A stretch of 64,000 nt of DNA from NCBI GenBank assembly GCA_030272155.1, contig CP126194.1, positions 5,571,501 to 5,635,500 of the forward strand, read 5' to 3'. Under the pieces are notes generated by a model, which did not search any database, was not told the origin of the DNA, and worked only from the letters and a program-made list of their open reading frames with translations. Shown here one piece after another: positions 1 to 11,599 of the stretch (its first letter is position 1; every line of letters starts with the position of its first letter). A program made the translations under genes and the position numbers. The DNA comes from Tetradesmus obliquus (Eukaryota > Chlorophyta > Chlorophyceae > Sphaeropleales > Scenedesmaceae).

Positions 1-139
1 AGCCCACCCCTGTAACAGACCTGTCTCACTAGCCAGACACGGCTCAGTCTCTGCCACCCCAAGCACCCAAGATCTCCCTCCACCAACCAACAAAAAGTCC
101 TCGAGCTCAAGCTGCAGCAGCCATGCAGCCACGCCTCAC

Positions 140-644
140 CTGACCGAGCCGGGGATGCGCTCCAGTGCTCGCCGCAGCACGCGCTGCTTGGCCGCATCGT
201 CCGCCTCCAGCCGCGCTGCAGCGATCCACAGCTTGTAGCTGGTGGGGATGTTGGCCACACCACGCGCCAGCACAGCCTGCGGTTGGAACCAGCACATCAT
301 ACATACACATGTTGCCTCTACTGCATCAGCTAGAGTGGCCCCTCAACACACATAGGCGCAGCAACACTATCAAGCACCGCACACATGCGCTGCTGCAGCT
401 GCCTACAGCAACACCCGCTAGCAGCACCCAGCCAGCAGGCAACAAGCATAGCCCAGGGCAGCCAGGCACAAGCAGCAGTTGCTGAAGGGAAGACCTGCAC
501 TTCTTGAAACTTCTTAATACGCATCGCCGCACCTTGGCCATGTCTGGCGGCTGCAGGCGTGCCGCCTCCAGCCACACGTCCTCGTTGCTGGCACACTTCT
601 CACAGCCCTCAGCAATGATGCCGCGCGCCACCTGGGGGCCAGCA

Positions 645-678
<34 letters not shown>

Positions 679-3600
679 CATGCTGGAGGGACAGGAGCGC
701 GGACAGAGGCACGAGGTGCAGGAACAACAACACTGCTAGCACACGTGGCAGCAGCAGGTGCATCACCACCCAGCGCAGGCTCGACAAAAGGCAGGTTAGC
801 CCAGATGAGGCTTGCTGTGTCGCTGCAATGAGGGGTGAGTGGATTGTTGCTGCTGCTGCTGCTGCTGCTGGGCTCACCTGCAGCTTGCCTGCCTTCTCCT
901 CCAGCCTTGCTGCTGCTATCCAGCCCGGCCCGTGGTGGGGGTTGGTGGTGATCACGCTCTTCAGCAGCAGCCGAGCCTGCACGGCAGCAGCAACACCAAT
1001 GGCAGCAACAGTGTGCGTACACACATTAGCGAGTCTGCTGTGGACATGTCACGGGAAGGTGCATGCGTCAAGCCAGCTGATGCTGCAGTCAAGCATGTGA
1101 ACAGGGGGTGCACCTCCTTACAACCCTGCTCTAAAGACCCTCACACCCACACACGCATGCACACAAGCATGCACGCACGTACATCCCTTTAGTACATGCT
1201 GCTGCAGCGCCGCCCTCCCACCTTTTTGATGTCGCTGATCTCGCTGCTGCTGTTGATGGCCATGCTGCTGAGGTCAGTGAGGTAGCCCTTGGGGTCAATC
1301 ACGGTCTGGCCGCTCACACTGTCAGCCATGCTGTCCAGCTTCAGGCGGATGACTGTGCGCTGGCCCTCGCCTGCCAGCGGCAGCAGCAGCGGCAGCAGCA
1401 GCGGCAGCAGCAGCGGCAGCAGCAGCGGCAGCAGCATGTTTGCAGACACCAGAAACAGAGTGATTTGCACGCAGCGCATGAGTGCGCCCCCACACAGCTG
1501 GCGAAGACATCTGGACAAGCAGCCAACAGCGCACGACGCCTAAGCAGCGCGCAAGAGATCAGCTCAAGCGCGGCATACGGCATGCCTGCTTACTCACGGT
1601 GCTGCCACTGCGTAGTGAACCGCACACTCACCAATGGCTGTGAGGTCTGCGTTGGTGGCCGCCCCTGCTGGCGTGACCAGGCCGTCCACTGCAATGGAGG
1701 CGTCCATCTGGCTGGCTGCTGCCGCCTTGCTGAGCAGGCTGTCGGGCGCTGCCGCCACTGCCATGAAGCGCGGCCGCTTCTTGATGGTGCGGTCGCCCAC
1801 ATCAGGGATGCCCTCCCACTCCTCAGCTGACACCTGCCAGATGGATGAGTAGACGAATCAATTGACAAGATAGTTGTCAGCGGACACTGGGTGTGATGCA
1901 TTCCCAGGGATGCCCGCCCACTCCTTGACTGACACTGCCAGTAGATGGATACATAGACAGGAATCAGTGTGACAGTAGTGACATAAGCACCATGGAGCGC
2001 ATTGGTACAAGCTTCATAACAGATACGGCGATTGATGTGGTAGGACTTTGTTGGAAAGCACAATGGACACCTGGGTCACACCATGATGTCTTGGGTCACG
2101 TGAGCCTCGCTATCCTGCTTGCATGCATCCAAATGCAGTCCTTCTGTCAACAACGTGCTGCAGCACATGGTGCCACGTGCCACTGTCCTGAGCAGCAGCA
2201 GCTGCGCCAGCCGGATCACCTGCGCGAGGTCCCTCTTGAGGTCTGCAAACTGCTCGGTGATCTTGGGGTTGTCAGCGCGCATCTTCTCCAGCTGCTCCTT
2301 CATCAGCCGCTCACGCCGCTCCTGCAGGGGGTGGGGCGCGCATCGAAAGATGCGGCACATCAAAAAAAGGTTCAGGCATTGTAACAGCAGGACGGGGTGC
2401 TATCATGAACAGCAGCACAGCAAGAGAGGGGTGGGACAGGCGTTGGATCTGGTCGGCGCGGCATCCAAGCATGTGTGCATGCACAGGCTGCCCGTGGTGC
2501 CAGGCCACGCCTCTTCATGCAAGTGCGCAGTACAGGAGTCCAGTACACGAGTCACACTCACATCAACCACACATTCACCACTTTCAACGCCCTCGGATCC
2601 GCCTTTGATTCAGCATGGTAGCTGGTGTAGGTGCAGCGCAGCCGGAGCCCCAAACCCAAAGGCCTGAGACCCAAACCACGGCCCCCACCAAGCAGCAGCT
2701 GCTGTGGCAAGCATCCCAGCCCTACACCCATCAGCTGCCTTTGCTTGCACCCCTGGCACCTCCCCACCCTGTGCACCCACGCAACTACCGCAGCAGGGAG
2801 TCAGCTGCAGCCTCCCTCAGCTGCTGTGGGTGAACACAGCAACTTGGCTGCTTGCAGCTGCTGCTGCAGCGCGTGCTGCTGTTTAGAGCAGTGGGTGCAG
2901 GGAGGGCAGGGGAGCTAGTGCCAGTGGTGGGCACAGCAGCAGCAGCTGGCAGGCATCAGGCAGGGTGCAGGCCTGGCAGCTGCGATAAGCTCACTAGAGT
3001 TTTCTTCACCGGGCTACTCAAACAAGAACACTGTCACGGCAATGTCACAACGCAGTCTTGAAGTCGTCACCGACAGACAACATACATCCCAGCAAACGCC
3101 TTACACCAGACAATGCACTACATGCACATGTGGCACATGCAGCCACAACCAAACATGCTTTGATGCGCCCCCAGCAGCTGCCAGTAGGTTACTTTGCATG
3201 CGTAACAACTGCTGCTGCTGCTGATAGCAGTGCTGCTGGCGATGCTGCTGCTGCCAGCTGCTCATTCCTCCAATACAAGTCTATACCAGCTTGCCCTGAT
3301 GCCAGACCCTGTTTGCGGCATACGCGCGCTGCATTTTGCGTGCATGTGTGCTGCTGCCTCCCCCTTGCCCTATGTTCAGCTGCAGTGCATGTCGCAGGGC
3401 TGCTGCCAAGCATAAGCAAACAGTGCTGCCACCTCACTGCCGCAGCGTTGTGCACTGCTACCCAGCGACTACTGCTGTCGCATGCCTCATGCACTGGCCA
3501 CTGTTGCTAGTGCTGCTGCGGCAGCTGCTGCGATAACTCCCTGCCATGGTTCACTGCTGCTGCCCTTCTGCATGCCTGCCAGGCATGCCAACCTTCCTCT

Positions 3601-4705
3601 GCTTGCTTGCTTGCTTGCTGCTGCTGCTGCTGCTGCTGCTGCCGCCGCCGCCGCTGCTGTTGCTGCCGCTGCCGCTGCCGCTGCTGCTGCTGCCGCTGCT
3701 GCCGCTGCTGCCGCTGCTGCCGCTGCTGCTGCTGCCGCTGCCCCCAGCCGCCGCTCACCCTGCGCCGCTCGTCCATGAAGTTGTCGATCTCCTCCCACAC
3801 CCGGTCAGCCTCCCTGTCATCTTCATCGTACTGACCGCCAGCAAACATGCCTGCGTCGCTGCCCATGAACTCATCAAACTTGTTCTCATCAGGGTTAGCA
3901 TCGCCGCCGCCCTCCTTGTCCTGCAAGCCAGCACGCAGCACGCAGCACAACATCACACGCAGCAAGCGCACAGACGCAGCACAGATGATTGCGCCGGTAC
4001 GCTGTGCCGGAACGTGTGCGCCAGTACCGTGGAATGCACTATGGGTGTATGGTGGTATGCTTGCTAGAGGATAGCGGAGGTGGTGGGGTGAAGTGTGTGG
4101 ATGCAGGCAGCAGGGAAAAGCAGCACGAGGCCCGCGCCTGCTGTTGCTCATACATTTGTGGGGTCGTTGCTGCAGGCTCACATCACCATGTTCTGCTGTC
4201 AGCGCAGCACTACGGCAGATGCGCTGCATTGTGCGGCATCCAGCCGTACACCCAGCGTAGTGACTGCCTGCCTGCCTGCCTATCACGCTTCACGCTTCAT
4301 GCACTCATGGGCCACCGATTCCCAGCAACTTGGTGGTATGTGCATCAATTGTGGTCACAATGTCTGAAGTTGCTGTGAATTGGCCAACAGTTCAAAACAA
4401 CGTCAGACAATGTGACCACAATTGATGCACACACACCACCAAGTCAACCTGCTGGGCCTGCTGCTGCAGCAGCATCGCTGTTGCAGGTGGTGCTCTGCTG
4501 CTGCTGCTGTTGCTGCTGCTGCCATGAGCCCTGCGCTGTTTGTACTCACCCCATCTCCTCCAACAGGCCCAGAGCGTGCAGGACCGATATCAGAGCGTGT
4601 TGTGAAGCCCGTAGCTCCACGACCCAGGCCAGGCACATAGTTAGAAGGTGCCTTGAGGGCATTGTAGTCCACCTTGGTGCCTGGTGCAGGCGGTGGTCGC
4701 ATCAT
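140..4705 (-). CDS. PRP6: Pre-mRNA splicing factor PRP6 (U5 snRNP, HAT/TPR repeats), 5' part only
   Basis: PRP6/PRPF6 bridges U5 and U4/U6 snRNPs in the nuclear tri-snRNP. Eight exons on the minus strand close in phase: 4550-4705, 3759-3920, 2220-2321, 1632-1833, 1222-1370, 878-976, 533-631 and 140-276, about 368 residues. The N-terminus carries the family signature [19 protein letters not shown]. Next come the acidic FDEFMGSD and MDERRR segments, the [13 protein letters not shown] segment and [11 protein letters not shown]. The first helical repeats follow, with [30 protein letters not shown] and [17 protein letters not shown], which match PRP6 closely. Known PRP6 proteins are about 900-950 residues, so the rest lies left of the window; the last exon ends with a GTGAGG donor at 139. 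Two adjacent ATGs (4705, 4702) are possible starts. Identification is near certain; the exon edges are inferred. Confidence 0.93.
1377..1435. repeat. 12-bp tandem repeat (CAGCAGCAGCGG)n in a PRP6 intron
   Basis: About five units of a CAG-CAG-CAG-CGG dodecamer lie just upstream (in the minus-strand sense) of the PRP6 exon 1222-1370, so they sit where the polypyrimidine tract of the acceptor would be. Read directly from the sequence. Confidence 0.85.
3611..3745. repeat. Interrupted CTG/CCG microsatellite in a PRP6 intron
   Basis: A tract of CTG, CCG and CTGCCG units follows the donor of PRP6 exon 3759-3920 on the minus strand. It gives rise to long spurious polyalanine, polyarginine and polyleucine reading frames on both strands; none is supported as a gene. 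Confidence 0.85.
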
Positions 4706-5053
4706 CGTGCCACACTACAACGCCCAGTGCCCCAAGGGGGCGATCAGCGCAGCCGAGCCGTAACCAGAGCAAGCAGACACTGTGACATGGGAACGCAGCA
4801 GTTCACGCTAGTACGTCCGCCACCATCACGTAAAATAACTCAATTGAACACAAACTTATTGTTGATGTGCCACTTGTACTGAGCATCAAGCACGTCCAAC
4901 AGCATAAGCCCTTGTCCCGTTCTGTACCTCACCTGTTACACTTGCTGGTGTCGCTTCGGCTGCGATCGTGAGGTGGGAAATGTTTTCACTTGCAGCATTT
5001 ACTTGTGTCCTAAAGCTGTGACACCAACGCTGTGCCACATATACAGGATTACC
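4706..5053. promoter_or_regulatory. Divergent promoter region, PRP6 / glutathione peroxidase
   Basis: A 348-bp spacer lies between the PRP6 start (minus) and the glutathione peroxidase start (plus). It must hold both promoters and 5' UTRs. I see no clear TATA box or repeated motif. The assignment rests only on the divergent gene starts. Confidence 0.5.
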
Positions 5054-7651
5054 ATGAACGCTTCTGCTCTTGCCACCAGCAGGCCTGCTGCTTTCCTGCC
5101 TCACAAGCAAGCCGTCCGCCAGGCACGCCGCAGCAGCGTCAAGGTCATGGCAAACTTCCACTCCCTGTCAGCCAAGACGCTGGATGGTGAGGCTGTGCTG
5201 AAGCAAGCAGTAGCACAGGCATCGTATGTGGTTACAGGTCCCCGTAGCATGGTTGTAGCAGTTGCAGCGTCCTTGCCCACCCATTGGCTTGATATGCCTC
5301 CTCAGGGTACCCTCATTCATGTTTGATTCCTTAAATCACTTGCTACTGTGACTTGGAGGACAAGTTGGCACATCCGACTGCCTTGTCAGCACATGCTTGT
5401 CCTTGTGCCGTACTGCCTGTGCCTGCCGATGGCAGCGTCCGCTTGCACGCACTGAATTTTCGTGACAGTTGACCAGCTAATTTGATGGTTTAACTGCACT
5501 TATGGCTGCAACTCGTGGCTGCAGGCGAGGCTGTGTCCTTTGACAAGTACAAGGGCAAGGTGGTGCTGGTGACCAACGTGGCCTGCTTCTGCGGCCTCAC
5601 CAACAGCAACTACAAGGCGCGTGCAGCCACACCATCACACACCCGTAGTTTATAGCTGCTTCATGGCTGGCTACGCGCATTTCTTGATGCCTGCTGTTGC
5701 AGCAGCCGCAGCTGCAAAGAGTGCGAGTCCATGGGTGGAACAAATTCACCATGCCTGCAAGGCCAGACAAAACTCCGCAGCAAAACTCCTGAGCGTGCCA
5801 GGCACTACTTCACCTTGTTTTAGCTTCTCTTGAAGCCTGTTGATGTTGGCAGCGTCCATCATATTTGCACCCGTCAAACCTGCACTCTCACACCTGCACT
5901 CCCAACCTTGCAGGAGCTGGTGCAGCTGAACAAGAAGTATGCCGACCAGGGCCTGGTGGTCATGGCATGGTGCGCAGCAGCGGCACAGCAGTGCTGACAG
6001 CAGCCATTAGGGCAGCAGGCCATGTGTATGGCTGCTTCAGGTCGCAGTGCCAGGGGCAAGCCAGCTGCAGCAGCAGCATCAGCAAGGTTGTGTCGGCTGT
6101 GGATTTCTGGCTGTGGTGTGCTGCCTTTTCGAATGATGCATGCTGATCAACAGTAAAAACTTTGACAGCAGCCGGCTCTTGCTTGATGTCCAGATATGCA
6201 AGGTCCTGGAATCATAACAGCGAGCATGAACTGGTGCTGCTGCAATCGAAGCTTAGCTGTCATGCCGTGGCGATGATGTTGTGGCTATTGTGTATGTTAA
6301 GACAAACTCTAATCGATGTTGCATGCTGCTGCTGTTGCTGCTGCTGCTGCAGGCCTTGCAACTCCTTTGGTGCCCAGGAGCCAGGCTCACCAGAGCAGGT
6401 GACCACACCAGTATGCCAGCTAGCCAGGCGTGCAGCAATGTTGTCAGGTTTCCGTCATCTTCTGCGCCTGGCACTGCTGCATGCAAAGCGGTCAGCCGCT
6501 ACTGCTGTTTTCTGCTATGTTGCCAGCCGCTGGTGCACTCTCGCGTCAAGCAAGTGCACTGCACACCACTCCAGCAGCCAGAAGCGACTGCCAACAGGCG
6601 TTACTGCCGCTTGCTTGTGCTTGCAGATCAAGAGCTTTGTGAAGGACAAGTTTGGCGGTGACGATCTCACGTTCATGGTGAGGGGCTGCTGCTGCGAGCT
6701 GCTGCTGCTGCTTTTGCTTGAGGCCAGGCCAGCAGCTGCAGATGCCTTGCATGCTGCAGCGCACCAGCAAACTAAAGCACCAGGGTGTCTTAAATTTGCG
6801 AAACATTTTGATGCGCACCTACATCTTTGGTTGGTGCTGCCCTTCAGCGGCATGGCACGTCAGACTTGCCGCAGCAGCTGTTGGGAGCTTGCATGTTTGA
6901 CATGTGACGATTCTGCTTCGGCCGAATACTTGAGGCCCGCGCTTGTGTATGCGCACTGACTGCTGCTTGCTGCTGCTCACAAGCTCATCACAAGCTCCAG
7001 CACTGTTCAACATGTTGCTTTCTACTGCATCCACTGCCTGGCACTGGCCCCTGCAGGAGAAGGTTGAGGTCAACGGGCCAGGCACGCACCCAGTGTGGAA
7101 GTACCTCAAGGGCGCCTGCCCCACGTGTGACGGGGAGGTAACTTGGAACTTCAAGGTGGGTGGTGTGAACTTGACACCGAAGATTGGCGTGAAGTGTAGC
7201 AGCATCGTGCGCGCAGTGTGACAGCGTTGAATGCAACCCAGGGGGCTGCACTGTCAGGAGCTCCGGCTGGTGTCACTGCCTGCGGTGTGTGCATGCCACC
7301 TACAGCAGCCCTTGATGGTGGCGTAGGGTGATGATGCAGCATTACTGCAGCCGCTAGCAGCCATGTCAAACACATGACATCCCTGCATGCTACATGGGCC
7401 TACTCTCCCTAGGGCACGGTGCAGTTGAAGCTTGCTGGCAAGCCATGGCTTGCTGTTCAACACGCACACACATGCCATAACACGATTTCTGCTGCTGCAA
7501 ACGGGCAGGTAAGAATGACAAAATGTGCGACTCTTGTTTGCTGTGCTTGCAGGCCAAGTTCATCATTGACAAGGAGGGCAATGTGGTGGAGCGCAACGGT
7601 GACAACCCGCTGGCGTCAGAGGCAAAGCTGCAGCAGCTGCTGGCAGCGTAG
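5054..7651 (+). CDS. Glutathione peroxidase, cysteine type, probably plastid-targeted
   Basis: Reduces hydrogen and lipid peroxides with thiols. Seven exons give 191 residues: 5054-5186, 5525-5616, 5914-5969, 6353-6398, 6627-6677, 7057-7155 and 7553-7651. Phases close exactly if intron 2 uses a GC donor (5617). Residues 1-35 are rich in Ala, Ser and Arg, like a chloroplast transit peptide. The catalytic tetrad is present: Cys67 in NVACFCGLTNSNY (Cys, not selenocysteine), Gln102 in FGAQEPGS, and Trp156-Asn157 in TWNF. The Cys of the plant thioredoxin-type enzymes that resolves the disulfide (usual context CTRFKAEFP) is absent: that stretch reads IKSFVKDKF, nearer to GPX4-type proteins. A CPTC motif sits at 147-150, and there is an extra Cys65. 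The gene is divergent from PRP6; a TGTAA signal follows at 8046. Confidence 0.93.
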
Positions 7652-8099
7652 AGATGCAGCCAATTGCAGAGCTGCCACAGCAGGCACGCCTGTGCAGTTT
7701 TGGCGGCTGATGATTTTTGAGCGCAGTTGCACAGCGACGTGTGTTGTGCATTCAGCCGTTTCTCTGGCTGGTGTCACCGGACCGGGGTGGCATGTTGACC
7801 ACCATACCGACAGCTCTTGGTGCGCCACATCTTGAGGCTGAGTTGTTTATCAACCGTTGTTTTTCCATGCAACCGATCAGGTTGATTTTCCATGCAATCC
7901 ATCAGGAGAAGGATCAGATAGCACTGCTTTCTTGTCATGACAATTTTACGACAGGTTACCGGGACGGTGACGAACGACGTCTCAACGCTGTGGGGCTTGT
8001 GCTTCCTTCGAATGTGCAAACATGCGACAACAGCCTCAACAAGTCTGTAAAAGTGTTCAAACAACCGCCATACACGGAGCCCACTGTGTTCAAATCAGA
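7652..8099 (+). other. Glutathione peroxidase 3' region and short spacer to the next gene
   Basis: This 448-bp stretch holds no gene I can support. It contains a TGTAA polyadenylation signal at 8046-8050, so the glutathione peroxidase transcript probably ends about 8060-8070. The next gene starts only about 40 bases later, which leaves very little room for a separate promoter. Confidence 0.5.
8046..8050 (+). terminator. TGTAA polyadenylation signal of the glutathione peroxidase gene
   Basis: TGTAA is the usual poly(A) signal of chlorophycean algae. It is the only good match seen between the stop at 7651 and the next start at 8100. Confidence 0.5.
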
Positions 8100-9103
8100 A
8101 TGATCCCAAGGTCCTTAGCGCTTTTCTTGTTTGGAGCTCTGCTTCTGATGCTTGTTACCGCATCAGGTATGTTGATCGAATGACGGGCCCATTGCTGCAG
8201 CATACCGTTCGCCATCTCAGCTACACGTGCACCTTGCGACGTGAACTGCCTGCGAGCTACCCTGTGGGTCATCAGCATCATTGAGTAACACAAAGCATTT
8301 GAGTTTATATGATGTGAGTTGCTTCGGCATCAGATGCCTGTACACGCACCACGGCTGCTGGGTCAGGCCAGGGGGTGCACAGCAAGTTCAATGCACAGCT
8401 GGCAGCTGCAGGTCTGGTCCCTGCAGAATGTCTGGTTGTTGATGAAACCTTCCAAACACTTGCGATGTCCGAACAATGGTTATAACTGGTGTTTTATTGC
8501 ACATGTCTGCTGCCCCTGCTGCTGTTGCTGCTGGCAGGTGCCCAGGCCCGCAAGCTGCTGTCAGAGCAGAAGCTGCAGGCGACAGCAGCAGCAACAGCGG
8601 AGCATCACACAGTCGTGCACGCCACGCGCCACACAGCTAGGGAGGCAAATGCGCAGCTGCTTGCCATGGCGGTGGCGGCGCCGCCAGCAGCAGCTGACGT
8701 GCCTGCAGCTGCGCAGGCGAATGTGCATGCAGGTGGGAACTGCCACAAAGCTCGCAGCCAGCTGCCAAGCACCCTCAGCCTTGCACTAAACGTTTAAGTT
8801 GGCCGAAACTGAAATTGATGCTGCTTTTGATGCCACAATGAAACCTCAAGCCGTGTCATGCACAGTGTTGGCAAGCTCTTGCGTTTATGTCTTTGCTTTA
8901 CTTCCACCCGCCGGCGTTGCGCAACATTTGTGGCTGGCTGCCATGTCGGCGCGCACGCATCCTCAGCAGGGCCGTTCTTTTTCTGTCGCTTTGCAGAGCT
9001 GACAGCTGAGTTCATGGACAATGCGCTAGAGGTGGACGACAAGCTGGACAGCTTGAAGCATGTCAGCTACAAGTGGAAGCAGCCACTCAACACGCCGCTG
9101 TAG
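8100..9103 (+). CDS. Small secreted protein of unknown function
   Basis: Three exons (8100-8166, 8538-8732, 8997-9103) give a 122-residue protein, with both introns in phase 1. The start has a clear signal peptide: basic MIPRS, then a hydrophobic core LALFLFGALLLMLV and an Ala-Ser-Gly-Ala cleavage region. The mature part is Ala-rich and basic at first (His/Arg-rich residues about 45-60). It ends in a short acidic segment, AEFMDNALEVDDKLDS, and a basic tail. I recognise no domain, no cysteine pattern and no anchor, so it is probably an ER-lumen, vacuolar or extracellular protein. The model rests on signal peptide plus phase-consistent splice sites, not on homology. Confidence 0.62.
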
Positions 9104-9932
9104 GACAGTGAAGCAGGTTTAGGTTGAGGCATGCAGCCATGGAGCAGTGATATGGATGCATGCAAGTGAGTAGCACAGGGCAGGAGACAGACAGCAGCTT
9201 TGCAGGTCGGAGGTTTTGGCGGCCTTGCAGCGCAGGCAGTGCGCAGAAGTGTGGAAGTAAGAGGAGAGGAGAGCCGAGGAAAAGGTGCACCACGCTAACC
9301 ACATGCTGCGCATGGTGTGTGCTTGAGCGCGCTGCACCTGCTGTGGTGATGGGCATGGAGGGGTTTTTGCTGCACGTCACAGCGGCAGTGCAGGGAAGGT
9401 CACACACATCTCCGCACAGCTCATTTTCCCATGAGCTGTGACACACACATCATGTGTTTTTGTTCTGGGGAAGTCTTGTCTTTAGAAAGTCGACTGAGCA
9501 TTGTTGTACGTAGCCCAGTGAGCAGTTACACTGAGAGCAGCTGCCCAGTGGCAGCAGTACACCATCAGGGAGCTGGTTGAGGCCGCAGCAGGGTTTATGA
9601 CGCCAAGCACCCGCCACATCATCGTTTACACGCTAAGTCAGAACAGCCGTGGTCCTTGACTCCAATCGTTTGCCATGGTGATTGGAAGACTGCACAGAGC
9701 TTGTTACTGCAATCTGTTGGGAGTGTGAGGTGCTGGTCGCAGCGCTGTGAGCGCACAAGCAGGCAATCGTGTTAATGTCGTGATGCATGTTGTTGTGTGT
9801 GCTCTGTCGACTGCATCTGAAGAGCCGGCTGCTAAAGACGTGTCACACTGCGCAGACAGCAGCTGGCAGCCGGCACAACAAGCCGCATGCTGTCGCTGCT
9901 GCTGGCTCTCTGCTGCTGTTTGCATGGAGACA

Positions 9933-9954
9933 TTTAGGGTTTAGGTTTAGGGTT
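9933..9954. repeat. Interstitial telomere-like tract (TTTAGGG type)
   Basis: Three units in a row: TTTAGGG, TTTAGG, TTTAGGG, followed by TT. This is the plant-type telomere repeat in an internal position. It is too short to be a real chromosome end. Confidence 0.75.
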
Positions 9955-10971
9955 CACCCCAGACATGCTTACATGCATGAGGGGTGGGCGCCTGCGGCTA
10001 CTGCAGGGCTTCCACCCGACCCATGCACAGGCAGTTCTGGCTCGTTGAGCTAGCAGGAGGAGCTTGTCACGCGCGTGGTTGCATTATGTGTTCCCTGGAA
10101 CATGGAAGATACCTTTGTGTGGCGCAGGTGCTCAAGTGGCTGCGATTTGAGCCTGTATACATTTGGACTGCTTTGCTACACATGCGCTGCAGGGACAGGC
10201 TTAGTCAGGCCGGCACATTGCGTGTGGGCCAGGGTTTTTGATGCGAGCCGTGGTGCTGGAATTTACTTGAGCAGTGATGGTGCTGTTTTAGCTGGACACC
10301 GCGTAGGGCAGTTTTGCGCAAGGTTGGGCGCTGAGGGGATGCTAGCAGATGGACCTTGCATGCTTGCATGTGCACCTGTGCACATGGATGGGTTTGTTAC
10401 TTGCAGATAAGGCTTTTGAAAACACAAAAGATACGGCTTTTGAGGCTTTCGAGGCTTGTATATCATGGCTAGTTTGGTGACGTGGTCGTTTGGGTGTCAG
10501 TAATTACATGACCTCATAGATCCCGGGACGGCTGCCAGACCCACACGCCCTTTAGCAGATTAATGCACTGCACAGTTACAACTGCAGCCCAAGCGAGAGA
10601 CGAGAACAGCATTCAAACACGGTCAAAACACTAGCAACAGCCGGCAAATAACATCAAGCACAGAGAAGCATACGAACATCACAGAAGCAGTTCTGCCAGC
10701 CGGCCCTGAAGGCCACTAAGCACCGTACAACACGTCAAACATCACAGACAATACCCAACTGTGGCCCTGTAGGCAGCACACAGCAATTTCCAGGCAACCA
10801 TCAAGCAGTTGAATGTGCTGTGCTGTCCCAGCCAGGATTCTTGACTTGCGCCCCCTGCCTGGCCACACAACACAATTAGGCGACCCTTACTGCTGGGGGC
10901 CTGAGGCACTGCCCCACTAACTAAACCGCCCAACGCCCTTATCACAGGTTGTACCATCGCCCAGACCAGAA

Positions 10972-11066
10972 AGCAATGGAGCAATGGAGCAATGGAACAA
11001 AAAAGCAATGGAGCTAAACCTCCTTGGTGTGCTGCAGGGTGATGAAACCTCCTTGGTGTGCTGCAG
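10972..11066. repeat. Short tandem repeats (GGAGCAAT units and a 28-bp duplication)
   Basis: Several GCAATGGA units at about 10973-11012 are followed by a directly repeated segment containing AACCTCCTTGGTGTGCTGCA, once near 11018 and again near 11046. No gene is involved. Confidence 0.75.
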
Positions 11067-11599
11067 CATCAACCGCACACACCAGACCGACTCTGCCAGC
11101 AGCCCTAACCAAATGGTCAATCATCACACTGCTTAGGGGAGAACCAGTGAACTGAACACCACAACTAGTACGAGCGCTCAAACTGTATACACGATCGCTG
11201 CAGCGTGACCAACAGGCACATGCAACTGGCCAGCCTGGTCACTACAGAGGCTGCCACGTGGCAGGGGTGTACTCACTCCCCCCGCAGGTCAGTGTCAGGG
11301 CAGCAAAAGTGCGAACAATCACCACGCCGCGCACACGCATGCTTGCTTGAACATGTGAGCAGCACAAATGGCAGCAATGCAGGAACCAGCAGCTGGCATG
11401 CCTCTGTGAGGCGCAATATGTAGGCGGGCAGCGTCACAATCCTGCCCAGGCAGTGGCATGCATCGGGGGCACCACTGGCTTCCTGAGACTGTTGCAACAG
11501 CTGCTGCTCTGCATACTGCGCCACAACAATGCATGCAAGGTGGTTCCTGTCCTGCCAGCTTGACAGTCTGGACATAAAAATGCACAATGACAACCCCTT

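Larger units (their letters stand above)
9104..11590. other. Gene-poor stretch
   Basis: No supported gene in about 2.5 kb. Short frames here (for example 9160-9441 and 10075-10410, plus strand) have no recognisable motif, no splice partner and no homology I can name. The stretch holds a telomere-like tract at 9933 and short tandem repeats near 10.97-11.07 kb. It ends where the repeats of the inverted duplication begin. Confidence 0.5.

Noticed and set aside
3482..4067. Long frames of polyalanine, polyarginine and polyleucine on both strands
   Set aside because: They are products of the CTG/CCG microsatellite in a PRP6 intron; no frame has normal composition and the true exon lies next to it.
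5054..7651. Selenocysteine version of glutathione peroxidase
   Set aside because: The catalytic codon is TGC (Cys67); there is no in-frame TGA at the active site.
9160..10410. Frames at 9160-9441 and 10075-10410 (plus strand)
   Set aside because: No motif, no splice partner, Cys- and Trp-rich composition typical of chance frames in this genome.
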